This document shows positions 27,093 to 35,937 of a stretch of DNA of 64,000 nt, piece after piece. The stretch's first letter is position 1. Each line of letters starts with the position of its first letter. This DNA comes from Paenibacillus sp. Lineage in GTDB: Bacteria; Bacillota; Bacilli; Paenibacillales; YIM-B00363. The stretch lies in assembly GCF_035645195.1 (NCBI RefSeq), contig NZ_DASQNA010000030.1, positions 124,001 to 188,000 on the forward strand, given 5' to 3'. Below the pieces are notes generated by a model that was not told the DNA's origin, searched no databases, and saw only the letters and a program-made list of their open reading frames with translations. The translations under genes and the position numbers were made by a program.

Positions 27093-29594
27093 ATGAAAAA
27101 TAAATTTCCTTTGCACATGATCGGTAACGCGCATTTGGATCCGGTATGGTTATGGCAGTGGCAGGAAGGATTCGCTGAAATCAAGGCGACCTTCAGGTCG
27201 GCGCTCGACCGATTGAAGGAATTTCCCGAATTTGTCTTCACCTGCGCGGGAGCCGCTTATTATCGTTGGGTGGAAGAAAACGCGCCGGAGATGTTCGAGG
27301 AGATCCGCATGCGCGTATCAGAAGGCCGATGGATTATTACCGGGGGTTGGTGGATCCAACCGGACTGCAATTTGCCTAGCGGCGAATCGTTCGCGAGGCA
27401 GGCGCTATACAGCCAACGTTATTTTCTCGAAAAATTCGGCAAGCTCGCCGATGTGGGGTATAACGTAGATTCGTTCGGCCATAACGGAGCACTTCCGCAA
27501 ATATTGAAGAAGAGCGGATTAAATTACTATGTGTTCGGCCGCCCCGACGCCAATGAGAAGACGCTGCCCTCGGATTTGTTCTGGTGGGAAGGTCCGGACG
27601 GAACGCGAGTACTCGCTTACCGCCTTATCATGAGCTACGGCATGTGGGGCTGCACGCTGGAAGAGAAAATCGGTAAACATGCTGAAAGGATGAAGGATTC
27701 CTCGTTTCCGCTGATGTGTTTTTATGGGGTAGGGAATCACGGAGGCGGGCCGACGATCGAAAATTTGCGCTTGATGAGGAAGTACCGGGCAGAAGCCGAG
27801 AGCGTCCCGCTGCAATGCAGCTCTCCGACGCAGTATTTTGAAGCGTTGCGTTCCTTGGACACGTCGCGGCTGCCGGTCGTGAGAGACGATTTGCAGCCGC
27901 ATGCGATCGGTTGTTATTCCGCCCATTCGGAGACGAAAGCATTAAACCGCGCATCGGAACACCGGCTTCTCAGTGCGGAAAAATTCAGCGCTCTAGCCCA
28001 CAAATTATTAGGTCTTCCTTATCCCGGAGGGAGGCTTCGGACAGCGTGGGAAAACGTTTTGTTTAACCAGTTCCACGATATTATGGGCGGATGCTCTATT
28101 AAAGAGGCTTATGAGGATTCGCGCGAAAGTTACGGCGAAGCTCTGCACATCGGGGCGAAAGCGCTTAACGCTGCACTGCAGAAAATATCCTGGTCGATCG
28201 ACACCATGAAACCGGGGGTTGAAGCGTTAAGCAAAGAGAAAGATTGGATGCTCTGGGAACAAGGCGACCTTGGCGTGCCTGTTGTCGTATTTAACCCTTT
28301 ATCTTGGGAAGTGGACGCACCGGTTAAGATAACGAAACAGGTAAAGGCGATTACGGATGATGAGGATCGACATATACCGATCCAACAAGTTCGAGCTTCT
28401 CGAACGAACGGAGCGGACAAGTGGGACACGATGTTTATGGCGCGCGTCCCCGCGATGGGGTATCGCGTGTACTGGGCTTACTTGGATCGCGAACCGGCTC
28501 ATACGCCGATTCCGGGTGAGTTGCAGGCCGAGGATACTTTCCTGGAAAACGCCAACGTTCTTCTGGAAATCGATCCGGCCACGGGACATATCAAGAGGTT
28601 GCTTCATAAAGGGGCAAATCTTGAAGTGTTCGAAGGAAACGGAGCGGTTCCAATCGTCATCGACGAGGAAGACAGCGATACCTGGGGACATAACTTGACC
28701 GCATATCGGAAGGAAAAGGGGAAATTCGGCGAAGCTAGCGCGAAAGTCATCGAGCGAGGGCCGCTTCGGGCGGTCATTCGGGTAACGAGTCGGTACCGCC
28801 AATCTACGCTTCAGATGGATTATATTCTCTACAGAGACGCCTCTTCCATCCGAGTAGAAGCTCGCCTCGATTGGCGAGAACGGCATAGCATGTTAAAACT
28901 TTCGTTCCCGGTCTCGTTGGACCGCACGAGAGCGGTCAGCGAGATTCCTTACGCATTCTTGGAAAGAGAGGCGGACGGCAAGGAGAAGCCCGGTCAACAA
29001 TGGGTGGATCTCACAGGGGTATCGGCGGACGGCAGAGCCCGGCCGTTTGGCTTCGCGTTGCTAAACACGAATAAGTATGCATATGACGTTCTGGACCGCG
29101 ATCTTTGCCTGACGGTCGTGCGCAGCCCTCAATTTGCGGACCATTATGGGGAACGCGACGAGCTGGCCCCCTATATGGATCAAGGAGAACATCATTTTAC
29201 GTTGGAACTGGTCCCCCACGAGGGCGATTGGAGAGGGGCTGCCGTCGTGCGGAAAGCTTTTGAGCTAAACGTTCCCCCGGTAACTATTGTCGAAACGTAC
29301 CATCGCGGTCCGCTGCCGCAGCGGTATGTCGGGTTGCGCATCACTTCCGATCAGGTAGTCGCGACCGCCTTCAAGCTTGCGGAAGATGGGGAGGGGTACA
29401 TCTTGCGCGCTTACGAAACGACCGGACAAGCGGCCGAGACGGAATTCGAACTGGCGTCATTGGGCCGCCGTTGGACAGCAACGTTTATAGGTTGCGAAAT
29501 CAAAACGTTCTACATTCCTATAGACGAAGCCGAAACCGTGAGGGAAACCAATCTGATTGAGTTCGCCGTCAATACGGATCGGCCGGGCCATTGA
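27093..29594 (+). CDS. GH38 alpha-mannosidase
   Basis: 833 residues with a strong GAAGGAGG ribosome site. The N-terminal barrel starts GNAHLDPVWLWQWQEG (zinc-binding His-x-Asp) and contains the nucleophile Asp in NVDSFGHNGALPQIL; the middle three-helix bundle and C-terminal beta domains follow (LYRDASSIRVEARLDW). There is no signal peptide, so it hydrolyses alpha-mannosides inside the cell, using a divalent metal. It leads a three-gene set with a SIS isomerase and a ROK kinase and is divergent from the CUT1 operon that may supply its substrate. Confidence 0.93.
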   Translation: MKNKFPLHMIGNAHLDPVWLWQWQEGFAEIKATFRSALDRLKEFPEFVFTCAGAAYYRWVEENAPEMFEEIRMRVSEGRWIITGGWWIQPDCNLPSGESFARQALYSQRYFLEKFGKLADVGYNVDSFGHNGALPQILKKSGLNYYVFGRPDANEKTLPSDLFWWEGPDGTRVLAYRLIMSYGMWGCTLEEKIGKHAERMKDSSFPLMCFYGVGNHGGGPTIENLRLMRKYRAEAESVPLQCSSPTQYFEALRSLDTSRLPVVRDDLQPHAIGCYSAHSETKALNRASEHRLLSAEKFSALAHKLLGLPYPGGRLRTAWENVLFNQFHDIMGGCSIKEAYEDSRESYGEALHIGAKALNAALQKISWSIDTMKPGVEALSKEKDWMLWEQGDLGVPVVVFNPLSWEVDAPVKITKQVKAITDDEDRHIPIQQVRASRTNGADKWDTMFMARVPAMGYRVYWAYLDREPAHTPIPGELQAEDTFLENANVLLEIDPATGHIKRLLHKGANLEVFEGNGAVPIVIDEEDSDTWGHNLTAYRKEKGKFGEASAKVIERGPLRAVIRVTSRYRQSTLQMDYILYRDASSIRVEARLDWRERHSMLKLSFPVSLDRTRAVSEIPYAFLEREADGKEKPGQQWVDLTGVSADGRARPFGFALLNTNKYAYDVLDRDLCLTVVRSPQFADHYGERDELAPYMDQGEHHFTLELVPHEGDWRGAAVVRKAFELNVPPVTIVETYHRGPLPQRYVGLRITSDQVVATAFKLAEDGEGYILRAYETTGQAAETEFELASLGRRWTATFIGCEIKTFYIPIDEAETVRETNLIEFAVNTDRPGH

Positions 29595-29643
29595 AGCACG
29601 CGAGGAGATGAATATTTTTCGGGGGAAAGGGGCTAACGCAAAG

Positions 29644-30273
29644 ATGGAATTAACACATCTGTTCACGAAATACCCCGAACTAGAGAGTTGCGCCGGTGCC
29701 ATCGCGCAGGCCTTTGAAATCTTGAAAGGGACCTACCGATCCGGCGGAAAAGCGCTCATCTGCGGAAATGGGGGAAGCGCTTCAGATAGCGAGCACATCG
29801 TCGGCGAATTAATGAAAGGGTTTCGTTCAAAGCGGCCGATTGCGCCGGAAGATCGTGACCGGCTGATTCATTATTACCCGAATGAGGGAGCGTTCCTAGC
29901 CGATCATTTGCAAGGCGCGTTGCCGGCGATTTCTTTAACGAGCCATACGGCGCTCGTCAGCGCATACACCAACGACGTGTCGCCGGAGATGGCGTTCGCG
30001 CAGCAAGTGTATGGGTACGGGAAGCCGGGCGACACCCTGATCGGTCTTAGTACTTCGGGGAATTCCGCGAATGTAGTTCGGGCGGCTCAGGTCGCCAAAG
30101 CGATGGGGATGCGGACGATCGGGTTCAGCGGGCGGGACGGCGGACGATTAAAAGGGATTTGCGACGTTACGATACAAGTGCCCTGGGATGAAACTCCCCA
30201 AATACAAGAGCGTCACCTGCCGGTATACCATACGTTATGTATTTTGTTGGAAAGGGAGTTTTTCGGACCGTGA
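29644..30273 (+). CDS. SIS-domain sugar-phosphate isomerase (GmhA-like)
   Basis: 209 residues from the ATG at 29644 behind GGGGAAAGGGG; other in-frame ATGs at 29557 and 29608 lie in the mannosidase end or have no spaced ribosome site. The SIS fold motifs are CGNGGSASDSEHIVGELMKGF (phosphosugar loop) and GLSTSGNSANVVRA; the C-terminal QERHLPVYHTLCILLE matches the GmhA active-site helix. A Gram-positive without heptose LPS suggests a different phosphosugar substrate, perhaps derived from the mannosidase product. The stop overlaps the ROK start. Confidence 0.85.
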   Translation: MELTHLFTKYPELESCAGAIAQAFEILKGTYRSGGKALICGNGGSASDSEHIVGELMKGFRSKRPIAPEDRDRLIHYYPNEGAFLADHLQGALPAISLTSHTALVSAYTNDVSPEMAFAQQVYGYGKPGDTLIGLSTSGNSANVVRAAQVAKAMGMRTIGFSGRDGGRLKGICDVTIQVPWDETPQIQERHLPVYHTLCILLEREFFGP

Positions 30274-31241
30274 TACTCGCAGGCATCGATATTGGAGGGA
30301 CGAAATGTGCCGTCAGCTTAGGGAGAGCGGGGAACGGGCATATAACGTTGCTGTCGAAAAAGAAATTCAAGACACTAAAATCGCCGGAACGCACGGTGTC
30401 CCACCTTATCGAACGGTTGAACGAAATGCTGGGAGATCAGAGGATATCGAAGCCGGACGCTATCGGAATCAGCTGCGGGGGGCCCTTGAACAGCGAAGCG
30501 GGGCTGATTCTCAGCCCGCCGAATCTGCCGGGGTGGGAAGGCGTTCAAATCGTGTCACCGTTCGAAGCCGAGTACGGCGTTCCGGTCCGATTGCAGAACG
30601 ACGCAAACGCGTGCGCCCTAGCGGAATGGATGTGGGGGGCTGGACAAGGTCTCCGGAATGTCGTATTTCTAACGTTCGGGACAGGCATGGGGGCTGGCAT
30701 CATCATTAACGGAAAGTTGTATTCCGGAACGAACGACAACGCGGGCGAGGTAGGACACATCCGATTAACGGAGGACGGGCCGATAGGGCATGGCAAGCCC
30801 GGCTCATTCGAGGGGTACTGCAGCGGCGGCGGCATTGTTAGGCTAGCTGGCAAACTTGCGAACGAGGCGTTGGAGAGGGGGGAGAGCGGAAGCTGGTACC
30901 GGAAGAAGGAGGATCTTCCCCGCCTTACCGCCGAGATCGTCGCAGCGGCAGCCCGGGAAGGGGAGCCGCTCGCTTTGAAAGTATTTCGCATCGTGGGCGA
31001 GAGATTGGGGCAGGGCGCAGCTATCATCGTCGACCTCTTGAACCCTGAACGCATCGTGATCGGCAGTATCTTCGCCCGTCAGCGGGAGCTGCTCGAGCCC
31101 GTCATGCTCGAGGCACTTCGGAAAGAGGCGTTATCCGTATCACTCTCGGCCTGTAGCGTTGTTCCTGCAGGGTTGGGGGAGCAGGTTGGCGACTATGCCG
31201 CCTTATCCGTTGCGCTTTATGCATTTGACCAGAGACGATAG
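30270..31241 (+). CDS. ROK-family sugar kinase lacking the zinc Cys motif
   Basis: 323 residues from the GTG at 30270, which overlaps the SIS stop (GTGA); an upstream ATG would lie inside that gene. ATP-binding DIGGTK near the N-terminus, the sugar/catalytic loop LQNDANACALAEW, FGTGMGAGIIINGKLY and GEVGHIRL follow. The usual CxCGxxGCxE zinc cluster is replaced by GKPGSFEGYCSGGGI, as in a subset of ROK kinases. It probably phosphorylates a hexose such as mannose released by the GH38 enzyme. No helix-turn-helix is present, so it is not a repressor. Confidence 0.85.
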   Translation: MILAGIDIGGTKCAVSLGRAGNGHITLLSKKKFKTLKSPERTVSHLIERLNEMLGDQRISKPDAIGISCGGPLNSEAGLILSPPNLPGWEGVQIVSPFEAEYGVPVRLQNDANACALAEWMWGAGQGLRNVVFLTFGTGMGAGIIINGKLYSGTNDNAGEVGHIRLTEDGPIGHGKPGSFEGYCSGGGIVRLAGKLANEALERGESGSWYRKKEDLPRLTAEIVAAAAREGEPLALKVFRIVGERLGQGAAIIVDLLNPERIVIGSIFARQRELLEPVMLEALRKEALSVSLSACSVVPAGLGEQVGDYAALSVALYAFDQRR

Positions 31242-31287
31242 AATCATTGCGCGCATATGGTTCGAACTGAATCGAATACAGGTCACA

Positions 31288-31322
31288 CCCCGGGCGGGAA
31301 CGCTCGGGGCTTATTCGTTTTG
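31288..31322 (+). terminator. Terminator after ROK kinase
   Basis: CCCCGGGCG (31288-31296) pairs with CGCTCGGGG (31301-31309) with one G-U pair and a GGAA loop, followed by CTTATTCGTTTT. It closes the mannosidase operon just before the phased-repeat promoter. Confidence 0.75.
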
Positions 31323-31418
31323 CGCGGACGACGCAAAATTTTGCGCGGCGGGCACGCAATGTTTGCGCGGGGGGCGCGCATCGTTTGCGCGATGCGGAGG
31401 GCGTTGCGGGGCTATGAT
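31319..31418 (+). promoter_or_regulatory. Promoter with four phased TTTGCGCG repeats
   Basis: TTTGCGCG occurs at 31319-31326, 31340-31347, 31362-31369 and 31384-31391, starts separated by 21, 22 and 22 bases. Three of them are preceded by an inverted half (CGCAAAA at 31332, CGCAAT at 31355, CGCATC at 31377), giving imperfect palindromes such as CGCAAAATTTTGCG. The last copy begins exactly 29 bases before a -10 hexamer TATGAT (31413-31418). The -35 position is poor, so activator dependence is likely. Identical geometry recurs at 36792-36869 and 38722-38777. Confidence 0.8.
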
Positions 31419-31449
31419 GAAACCAACGAGAACAAGGAGGACGATCGGA

Positions 31450-32142
31450 ATGATTCAATTAGAGAACGTCAGCAAAACGTACGTCTTGGAAGCGGGGCAG
31501 TTCACCGCGCTGAAGGAAACGAGCCTGCGCATCGGGGAAGGCGAATTTATCGCCGTCATGGGGCCGAGCGGCTCGGGGAAGAGCACGCTCCTGCAAATCT
31601 TGGGAGGGCTCGATCTCCCGACGACCGGCTCCGTCATCGTCGACGGCGAACGGTTAGAGACGCTTGACGAAGCGGAGCGGACGCTGTTCCGCCGGCGTAA
31701 GGTCGGATTCGTATTTCAAAACTATCAATTGCTGCCGACGATGACGGTCGCGGAAAATATCGCGCTTCCGCTCTCCGCGAACGGCGCCTCGAAAGCGGAC
31801 GTCGACGCGGTCGTCGCGCGATTGATCCGCGAAGTCAATCTGGAAGGCAAAGCGTCGAACTTCCCGTCGCAATTAAGCGGCGGACAGCAGCAGCGCGTCG
31901 CCATCGCCCGGGCGCTGGCCATGAAGCCGAAGCTGATTTTGGCGGATGAACCGACGGGTAACCTGGACCGGAAAAACGGCGAGGACATCCTGGCGCTGCT
32001 CTCTCGATTGAATCGGGAGGAACGCATCACCGTCGTCATGGTGACGCACGACAGGCAGGCGGCGGAGACGGCCGATCGCTTGATTCATTTCCGCGACGGG
32101 GAAGTCGTTCGCGAAGAGCGGGAAGGAGCGTTGAGCCGATGA
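31450..32142 (+). CDS. ABC ATPase (MacB/LolD type)
   Basis: 230 residues from the ATG at 31450, 9 bases after AAGGAGG; a longer upstream frame crosses the promoter and is rejected. Walker A GPSGSGKST, signature LSGGQQQRVAIARAL, Walker B LILADEPTGNLD with the adjacent D-loop, and a switch His in VMVTHD. It powers the FtsX-type permease whose start overlaps its stop. This class drives lipoprotein, peptide or drug extrusion by mechanotransmission. Confidence 0.95.
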   Translation: MIQLENVSKTYVLEAGQFTALKETSLRIGEGEFIAVMGPSGSGKSTLLQILGGLDLPTTGSVIVDGERLETLDEAERTLFRRRKVGFVFQNYQLLPTMTVAENIALPLSANGASKADVDAVVARLIREVNLEGKASNFPSQLSGGQQQRVAIARALAMKPKLILADEPTGNLDRKNGEDILALLSRLNREERITVVMVTHDRQAAETADRLIHFRDGEVVREEREGALSR

Positions 32143-34625
32143 ATCCGTGGCGTATCGCATGGCGCAACTTGTCGCGCAGAAAGCTGAGATCCTTCTTAAC
32201 GACGCTGTCCATCGTCATCGGCGTCGCGTCCACCTTCGGCGTGCTGGCGTCGGTGGAGTCCGCGAAGAAGGTGTTTCCGCTATATTTGAAAGAAGCTTTC
32301 GGCAAGGCGGATTTCACCGTAATGGGAACCGAAGCGTTCTTCTCCGAAGACGTATTCGAGGAAGTAGGGCGAGTCGACGGCGCGGTGGCGGTAGCGGCGC
32401 TGCAGCAGGCGGCGGAGCTGCATTGGGAAGACGACGGCATCTCCGCGATTCAGAAACGTGTCGACCTGAAAGGATATAGCAGCTTGGACACGCCGATCAC
32501 GAAATTTAAGGCCATCGAAGGGGAGCTGAACGGAGGCGGCGCCGTCATTACGGATCGAACGGCGAAAGCGTGGGGGCTGGGCGCGGGCGACAAGGTAGCC
32601 TTCGTAATCGAGGGTACGGTTCGGGAGGTTCCCATCGCCGCCGTCGTCAAATATACGGTCGAACTGATGGGCCCCTCCAGCTGGATGATGGCGAAATACC
32701 ATCCGTGGACCGTCGCGGTGCCGCTGCCGCTCATGCAGGAATGGTTTGATCTGGCGGGGAAGATCGAGGCGGTTCAAGTGAAAGCCGCCAACGGCGCGGA
32801 CGTCTCGCGGCTCGAAGGCGAGCTGGACCACCTGGCCGAGCACGAAGGCGATATCTACGTGCAGCCGATCATCGTGGACTTCGATTCTCAATTCAAGGAC
32901 GCGAATACGTTTTTCCTTGCGCTGTATATCGCCGGCTTCCTCGGCATCGCGCTCAGCGCGTTCGTCATTTTCAATTCCTTGTACGTCAGCGTTCAAGAAC
33001 GCAAGAAAGAGTTCGCCGCGTTGAAGACGATCGGCTACACCCCTCGCCAGCTGCAAGGCTTCGTCTTGTTCGAAGTGCTGCTGATGTCCGTCGTCGGGAC
33101 GGCGGCGGGGCTCATCCTCGGCTTCGGATTGGCGCAGCTGCTGCGAACGGCCATCTTCATGCTGTTCGGCGTCCATGACGAAACGAGCATGGATTTCACG
33201 CGCGGGGTCGTCGTCTCCGTCTTGGCCGGGATGCTCGTTCCGCTCGCAGCGTCGTGGTACCCGGTGCGGCAAGCCGGGAATGTCAGCGTCATCGACGTGC
33301 TCAAAGACAGCCGGCCCGCGGGCGGGTCTGTGCGCAAATGGCAGCTTGCCGCGGGCGTCGTCCTGATCGGCTGCAGCTTTTTCGTCAAAAGTCTAATGTT
33401 GGCCGTGCCGCTGCTCGCCGGGGTCGTGCTCCTCTTCCCGTATTTGTTCCAGGCGACGGTTCGCATCTTGAGGCCGGCATATCGGAAGACGTTCCGGTTC
33501 GCCGGGGACGTCGCCGCGCGCAATTTGCTCCGCAACGTCGCGCGCACGTCCATGACGTCGGTCATTTTGTCCTTAGGCCTCGCGATGATCGTCTTGATGA
33601 GCTCTCTGAACTCGGCGTTGATTCAATCGTACGAGAAAATCATTCACGCCACCTACGGCGGAAACTTGGACGTGATGTTCCACCATATCGAGCCGACCGA
33701 TATCGAGACGCTGAAGCGTACCGAGGGGGTGGCGGATGCCGTCACGTACCCGCTGCAGGCTGCGGTGTGGGAGGTGAACGGGAAGGAGCGCAAGCTCCCC
33801 GTCTACGGCGTCGGCGCGGAATGGATCGACCGGTTCCCGTTGTTCATGGCCGAGGGCCGCGCGCCGAGCGACGTCATCGGCAGCCTTGGGGCAGACGAGG
33901 TCGCGCTCGACCGGATCGCCTTCGGCGTATGGGGCGGAGCGATCGGGGAGCGGATCGTATTGGATACGCTTGACGGCAAGCAGCCGTTCACGGTCGTCGC
34001 CGTCGTCGACACGATGAAAAACAGCGGATACGCGGCTTTCATGAACGAGGAACATTTCCGAGAGACGATCGGGTTGAAATACGAGCGTAATGCGCTCGTC
34101 ATCAAGGACGACACGGTCTCGCCGCTGCAGCTGCGGGAAAACATCTTCGACCAGTTCGGCGTGCGGATCGAGGAGATGTTCGGACCGGAGGATTGGGTAT
34201 CGGTCATTGGGGCGACGCTCACGGGTTCGTTCGGCGTGATCAACTTCCTCGTCGTGCTCGCGATTCTCATCTCCGGGATCGGCATTACGAACACGTTGTT
34301 AATGAACATTATGGAGCGGGTTCGGGAAATCGGCATGATGCGCGCGGTCGGCGTCACGCGCCGCCAAATCGTCGGCATGATCATGCTCGAGGGCTTCGGC
34401 ATCGGCCTCGCCGCCACGATCATCGGCTGTCTGTTCGGGGTGCTCCTGATTTACATGACGTCCACATTTCTGGAAATCAATTCGCTCACGTACGACTTCG
34501 GCGTGTCGTGGCTCATTCTTTCGCTCGTCGGCCTGTTCGGCATGCTCGTCAGCTTGATCTCCAGCTTTTCGCCGGCCGCAAAGGCCGCCAAAACTCCTTT
34601 AAGCGAGGCGCTTCGTTATGAGTAA
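32139..34625 (+). CDS. FtsX/MacB-type ABC permease, long form
   Basis: 828 residues. A TM near residues 18-40, a periplasmic-type MacB_PCD domain, three TMs between about 260 and 380, one or two central helices (about 400-435), a second extracytoplasmic domain (about 510-690), and three C-terminal TMs with the FtsX region (NTLLMNIMERVREIGMMRAVGVTRRQIVGMI). Two FtsX repeats in one chain are typical of BceB/LolE-like Firmicute exporters that act with a single ATPase. The start overlaps the ATPase stop. Confidence 0.93.
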   Translation: MNPWRIAWRNLSRRKLRSFLTTLSIVIGVASTFGVLASVESAKKVFPLYLKEAFGKADFTVMGTEAFFSEDVFEEVGRVDGAVAVAALQQAAELHWEDDGISAIQKRVDLKGYSSLDTPITKFKAIEGELNGGGAVITDRTAKAWGLGAGDKVAFVIEGTVREVPIAAVVKYTVELMGPSSWMMAKYHPWTVAVPLPLMQEWFDLAGKIEAVQVKAANGADVSRLEGELDHLAEHEGDIYVQPIIVDFDSQFKDANTFFLALYIAGFLGIALSAFVIFNSLYVSVQERKKEFAALKTIGYTPRQLQGFVLFEVLLMSVVGTAAGLILGFGLAQLLRTAIFMLFGVHDETSMDFTRGVVVSVLAGMLVPLAASWYPVRQAGNVSVIDVLKDSRPAGGSVRKWQLAAGVVLIGCSFFVKSLMLAVPLLAGVVLLFPYLFQATVRILRPAYRKTFRFAGDVAARNLLRNVARTSMTSVILSLGLAMIVLMSSLNSALIQSYEKIIHATYGGNLDVMFHHIEPTDIETLKRTEGVADAVTYPLQAAVWEVNGKERKLPVYGVGAEWIDRFPLFMAEGRAPSDVIGSLGADEVALDRIAFGVWGGAIGERIVLDTLDGKQPFTVVAVVDTMKNSGYAAFMNEEHFRETIGLKYERNALVIKDDTVSPLQLRENIFDQFGVRIEEMFGPEDWVSVIGATLTGSFGVINFLVVLAILISGIGITNTLLMNIMERVREIGMMRAVGVTRRQIVGMIMLEGFGIGLAATIIGCLFGVLLIYMTSTFLEINSLTYDFGVSWLILSLVGLFGMLVSLISSFSPAAKAAKTPLSEALRYE

Positions 34626-35418
34626 ACGATTAATATTCGTATTCCTTGCCGCGGCGGTCTTCTTGACCGCCTGCGGGGGGAATGCGTCGTGGGAAACCGA
34701 AGAGGTCGTCGAAACGAGCGACCGGATTATGGCGGACATGGTTCAGGCGAATTGGACCGTCCGGGAGGACGGCGCGAACGGGACGCTCGTCGCCGTCGAA
34801 CTGAAGACGAAGGACGGGGAGCCGATCGAGTCGTTCGACCTCAATCACGAGAAGCTGTTGCATCTCATCGTCATCAGCGAAGATTTATCGTATTTCGCGC
34901 ACCTTCATCCCGAATACCGGGGCAGCGGCGTCTTCGAGATTCATAACGAGTTCCCCGCGGGCGGGAACTACCGGTTTATCGCCGACTTCAAGCCCACGGG
35001 CGGAGATTCGATGACGAAGATGGCATGGAACGTCGTCGAAGGCGAGCCGGCGGCGCCGGCGCCGATCGCGCCGTCCGCGGAGCTCGCGGACAGCGAGAGC
35101 GGCCGGACGGTCGAGTTAACCTTGACCGAGCTCGGCGCGAACCGGGAGACGACGCTGACGTTCGCGATCGCGGACGAGGCGTCCGGCGCGCCGGTGACGG
35201 ACCTGGAGCCGTATCTCGGCGCCATCGGGCATGTGGTCGTGCTGTCGGCGGACGGGGAGCGCTACGTCCACGTCCATGCCGAGGGAGACCAAGGGACGGG
35301 ACCGGAGGCGCGGTTCGAGGCGACGTTCCCGACAGGCGGGATTTATAAAATTTGGGCCCAGTTCCAGCAGAACGGCGAAGTGTTCTCGGTCGATTATGTC
35401 GTTCAAGTGCCGGAATGA
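34618..35418 (+). CDS. Lipoprotein with two HxH-containing beta domains
   Basis: 266 residues; lipobox FLTACG with Cys about residue 20. The mature part is an internal duplication: a first block (HLIVISEDLSYFAHLHPEY ... FPAGGNYRFIADF) and a second (HVVVLSADGERYVHVHAEG ... FPTGGIYKIWAQF) align along their whole length, each with a His-x-His pair. It resembles secreted YtkA/FixH-like metal-related domains, and copper or another metal is a reasonable guess for the His pairs. It overlaps the permease by 8 bases, so it is probably an accessory lipoprotein of that exporter. Function not established. Confidence 0.8.
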   Translation: MSKRLIFVFLAAAVFLTACGGNASWETEEVVETSDRIMADMVQANWTVREDGANGTLVAVELKTKDGEPIESFDLNHEKLLHLIVISEDLSYFAHLHPEYRGSGVFEIHNEFPAGGNYRFIADFKPTGGDSMTKMAWNVVEGEPAAPAPIAPSAELADSESGRTVELTLTELGANRETTLTFAIADEASGAPVTDLEPYLGAIGHVVVLSADGERYVHVHAEGDQGTGPEARFEATFPTGGIYKIWAQFQQNGEVFSVDYVVQVPE

Positions 35419-35439
35419 CGGAGCGTCAGGAGGATTCAT

Positions 35440-35937
35440 ATGACTGTTCAAATTTTGCAGTGGGGCCTCTTTTCCTTCATGATCGGGCTTGCCCTGTCCC
35501 TTCCGCTCGCCGCGGTTCATTACCAGAATTCGCCGAAGTGGACGCGGATTTTCACGAACCCGAGGAAGCTGAAGTCCGCCCACCTCGATTTCTTCACGCA
35601 GGCGTTCGCGGCGGGATTCGCCTACGTCCTGGAGCTTGCGCTGCGAACGCCGTTTCCTTCGTACGTAGTCATCCCGTTGATTTTCGGCACGATTTGCAAT
35701 CCGCTGCTGCTCTTGATCGAAGCGACGCCGCTTCATCGCCGCTCCTTCGGCAGGCTTCTCTATCTAGCGGTGCGGGCGACAAGCCCGCTGGCGCTGCTGT
35801 TCGCCTGGTTCGCCATTGCATGGAAGGCGCTGCCGCCTTCGATGGCCGCGCTCTTCGCGCTGTTCGTCGCGGCGGGGCTCGTCATGATGCTCGCCTACAA
35901 ACCTAGCCGGCTGGAGGATGAGCATGGAAAACCTTAA
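35440..35937 (+). CDS. Polytopic membrane protein, unknown
   Basis: 165 residues with a clear AGGAGG site. Four predicted helices (about 7-28, 50-70, 75-95 and 115-150, the last region probably two). An NPRKLKSAHLDFFTQAF segment follows TM1. I do not recognise the family. It lies between the exporter lipoprotein and an SDR and its last codons overlap the SDR start by 14 bases, pointing to translational coupling. Confidence 0.78.
   Translation: MTVQILQWGLFSFMIGLALSLPLAAVHYQNSPKWTRIFTNPRKLKSAHLDFFTQAFAAGFAYVLELALRTPFPSYVVIPLIFGTICNPLLLLIEATPLHRRSFGRLLYLAVRATSPLALLFAWFAIAWKALPPSMAALFALFVAAGLVMMLAYKPSRLEDEHGKP

Noticed and set aside
31319-31391. TTTGCGCG as the -35 box of an alternative sigma factor
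   Set aside because: The word ends 21 bases before the -10 hexamer, too far for a -35 element, and it recurs upstream at 21-22 base intervals, which fits an activator array better.
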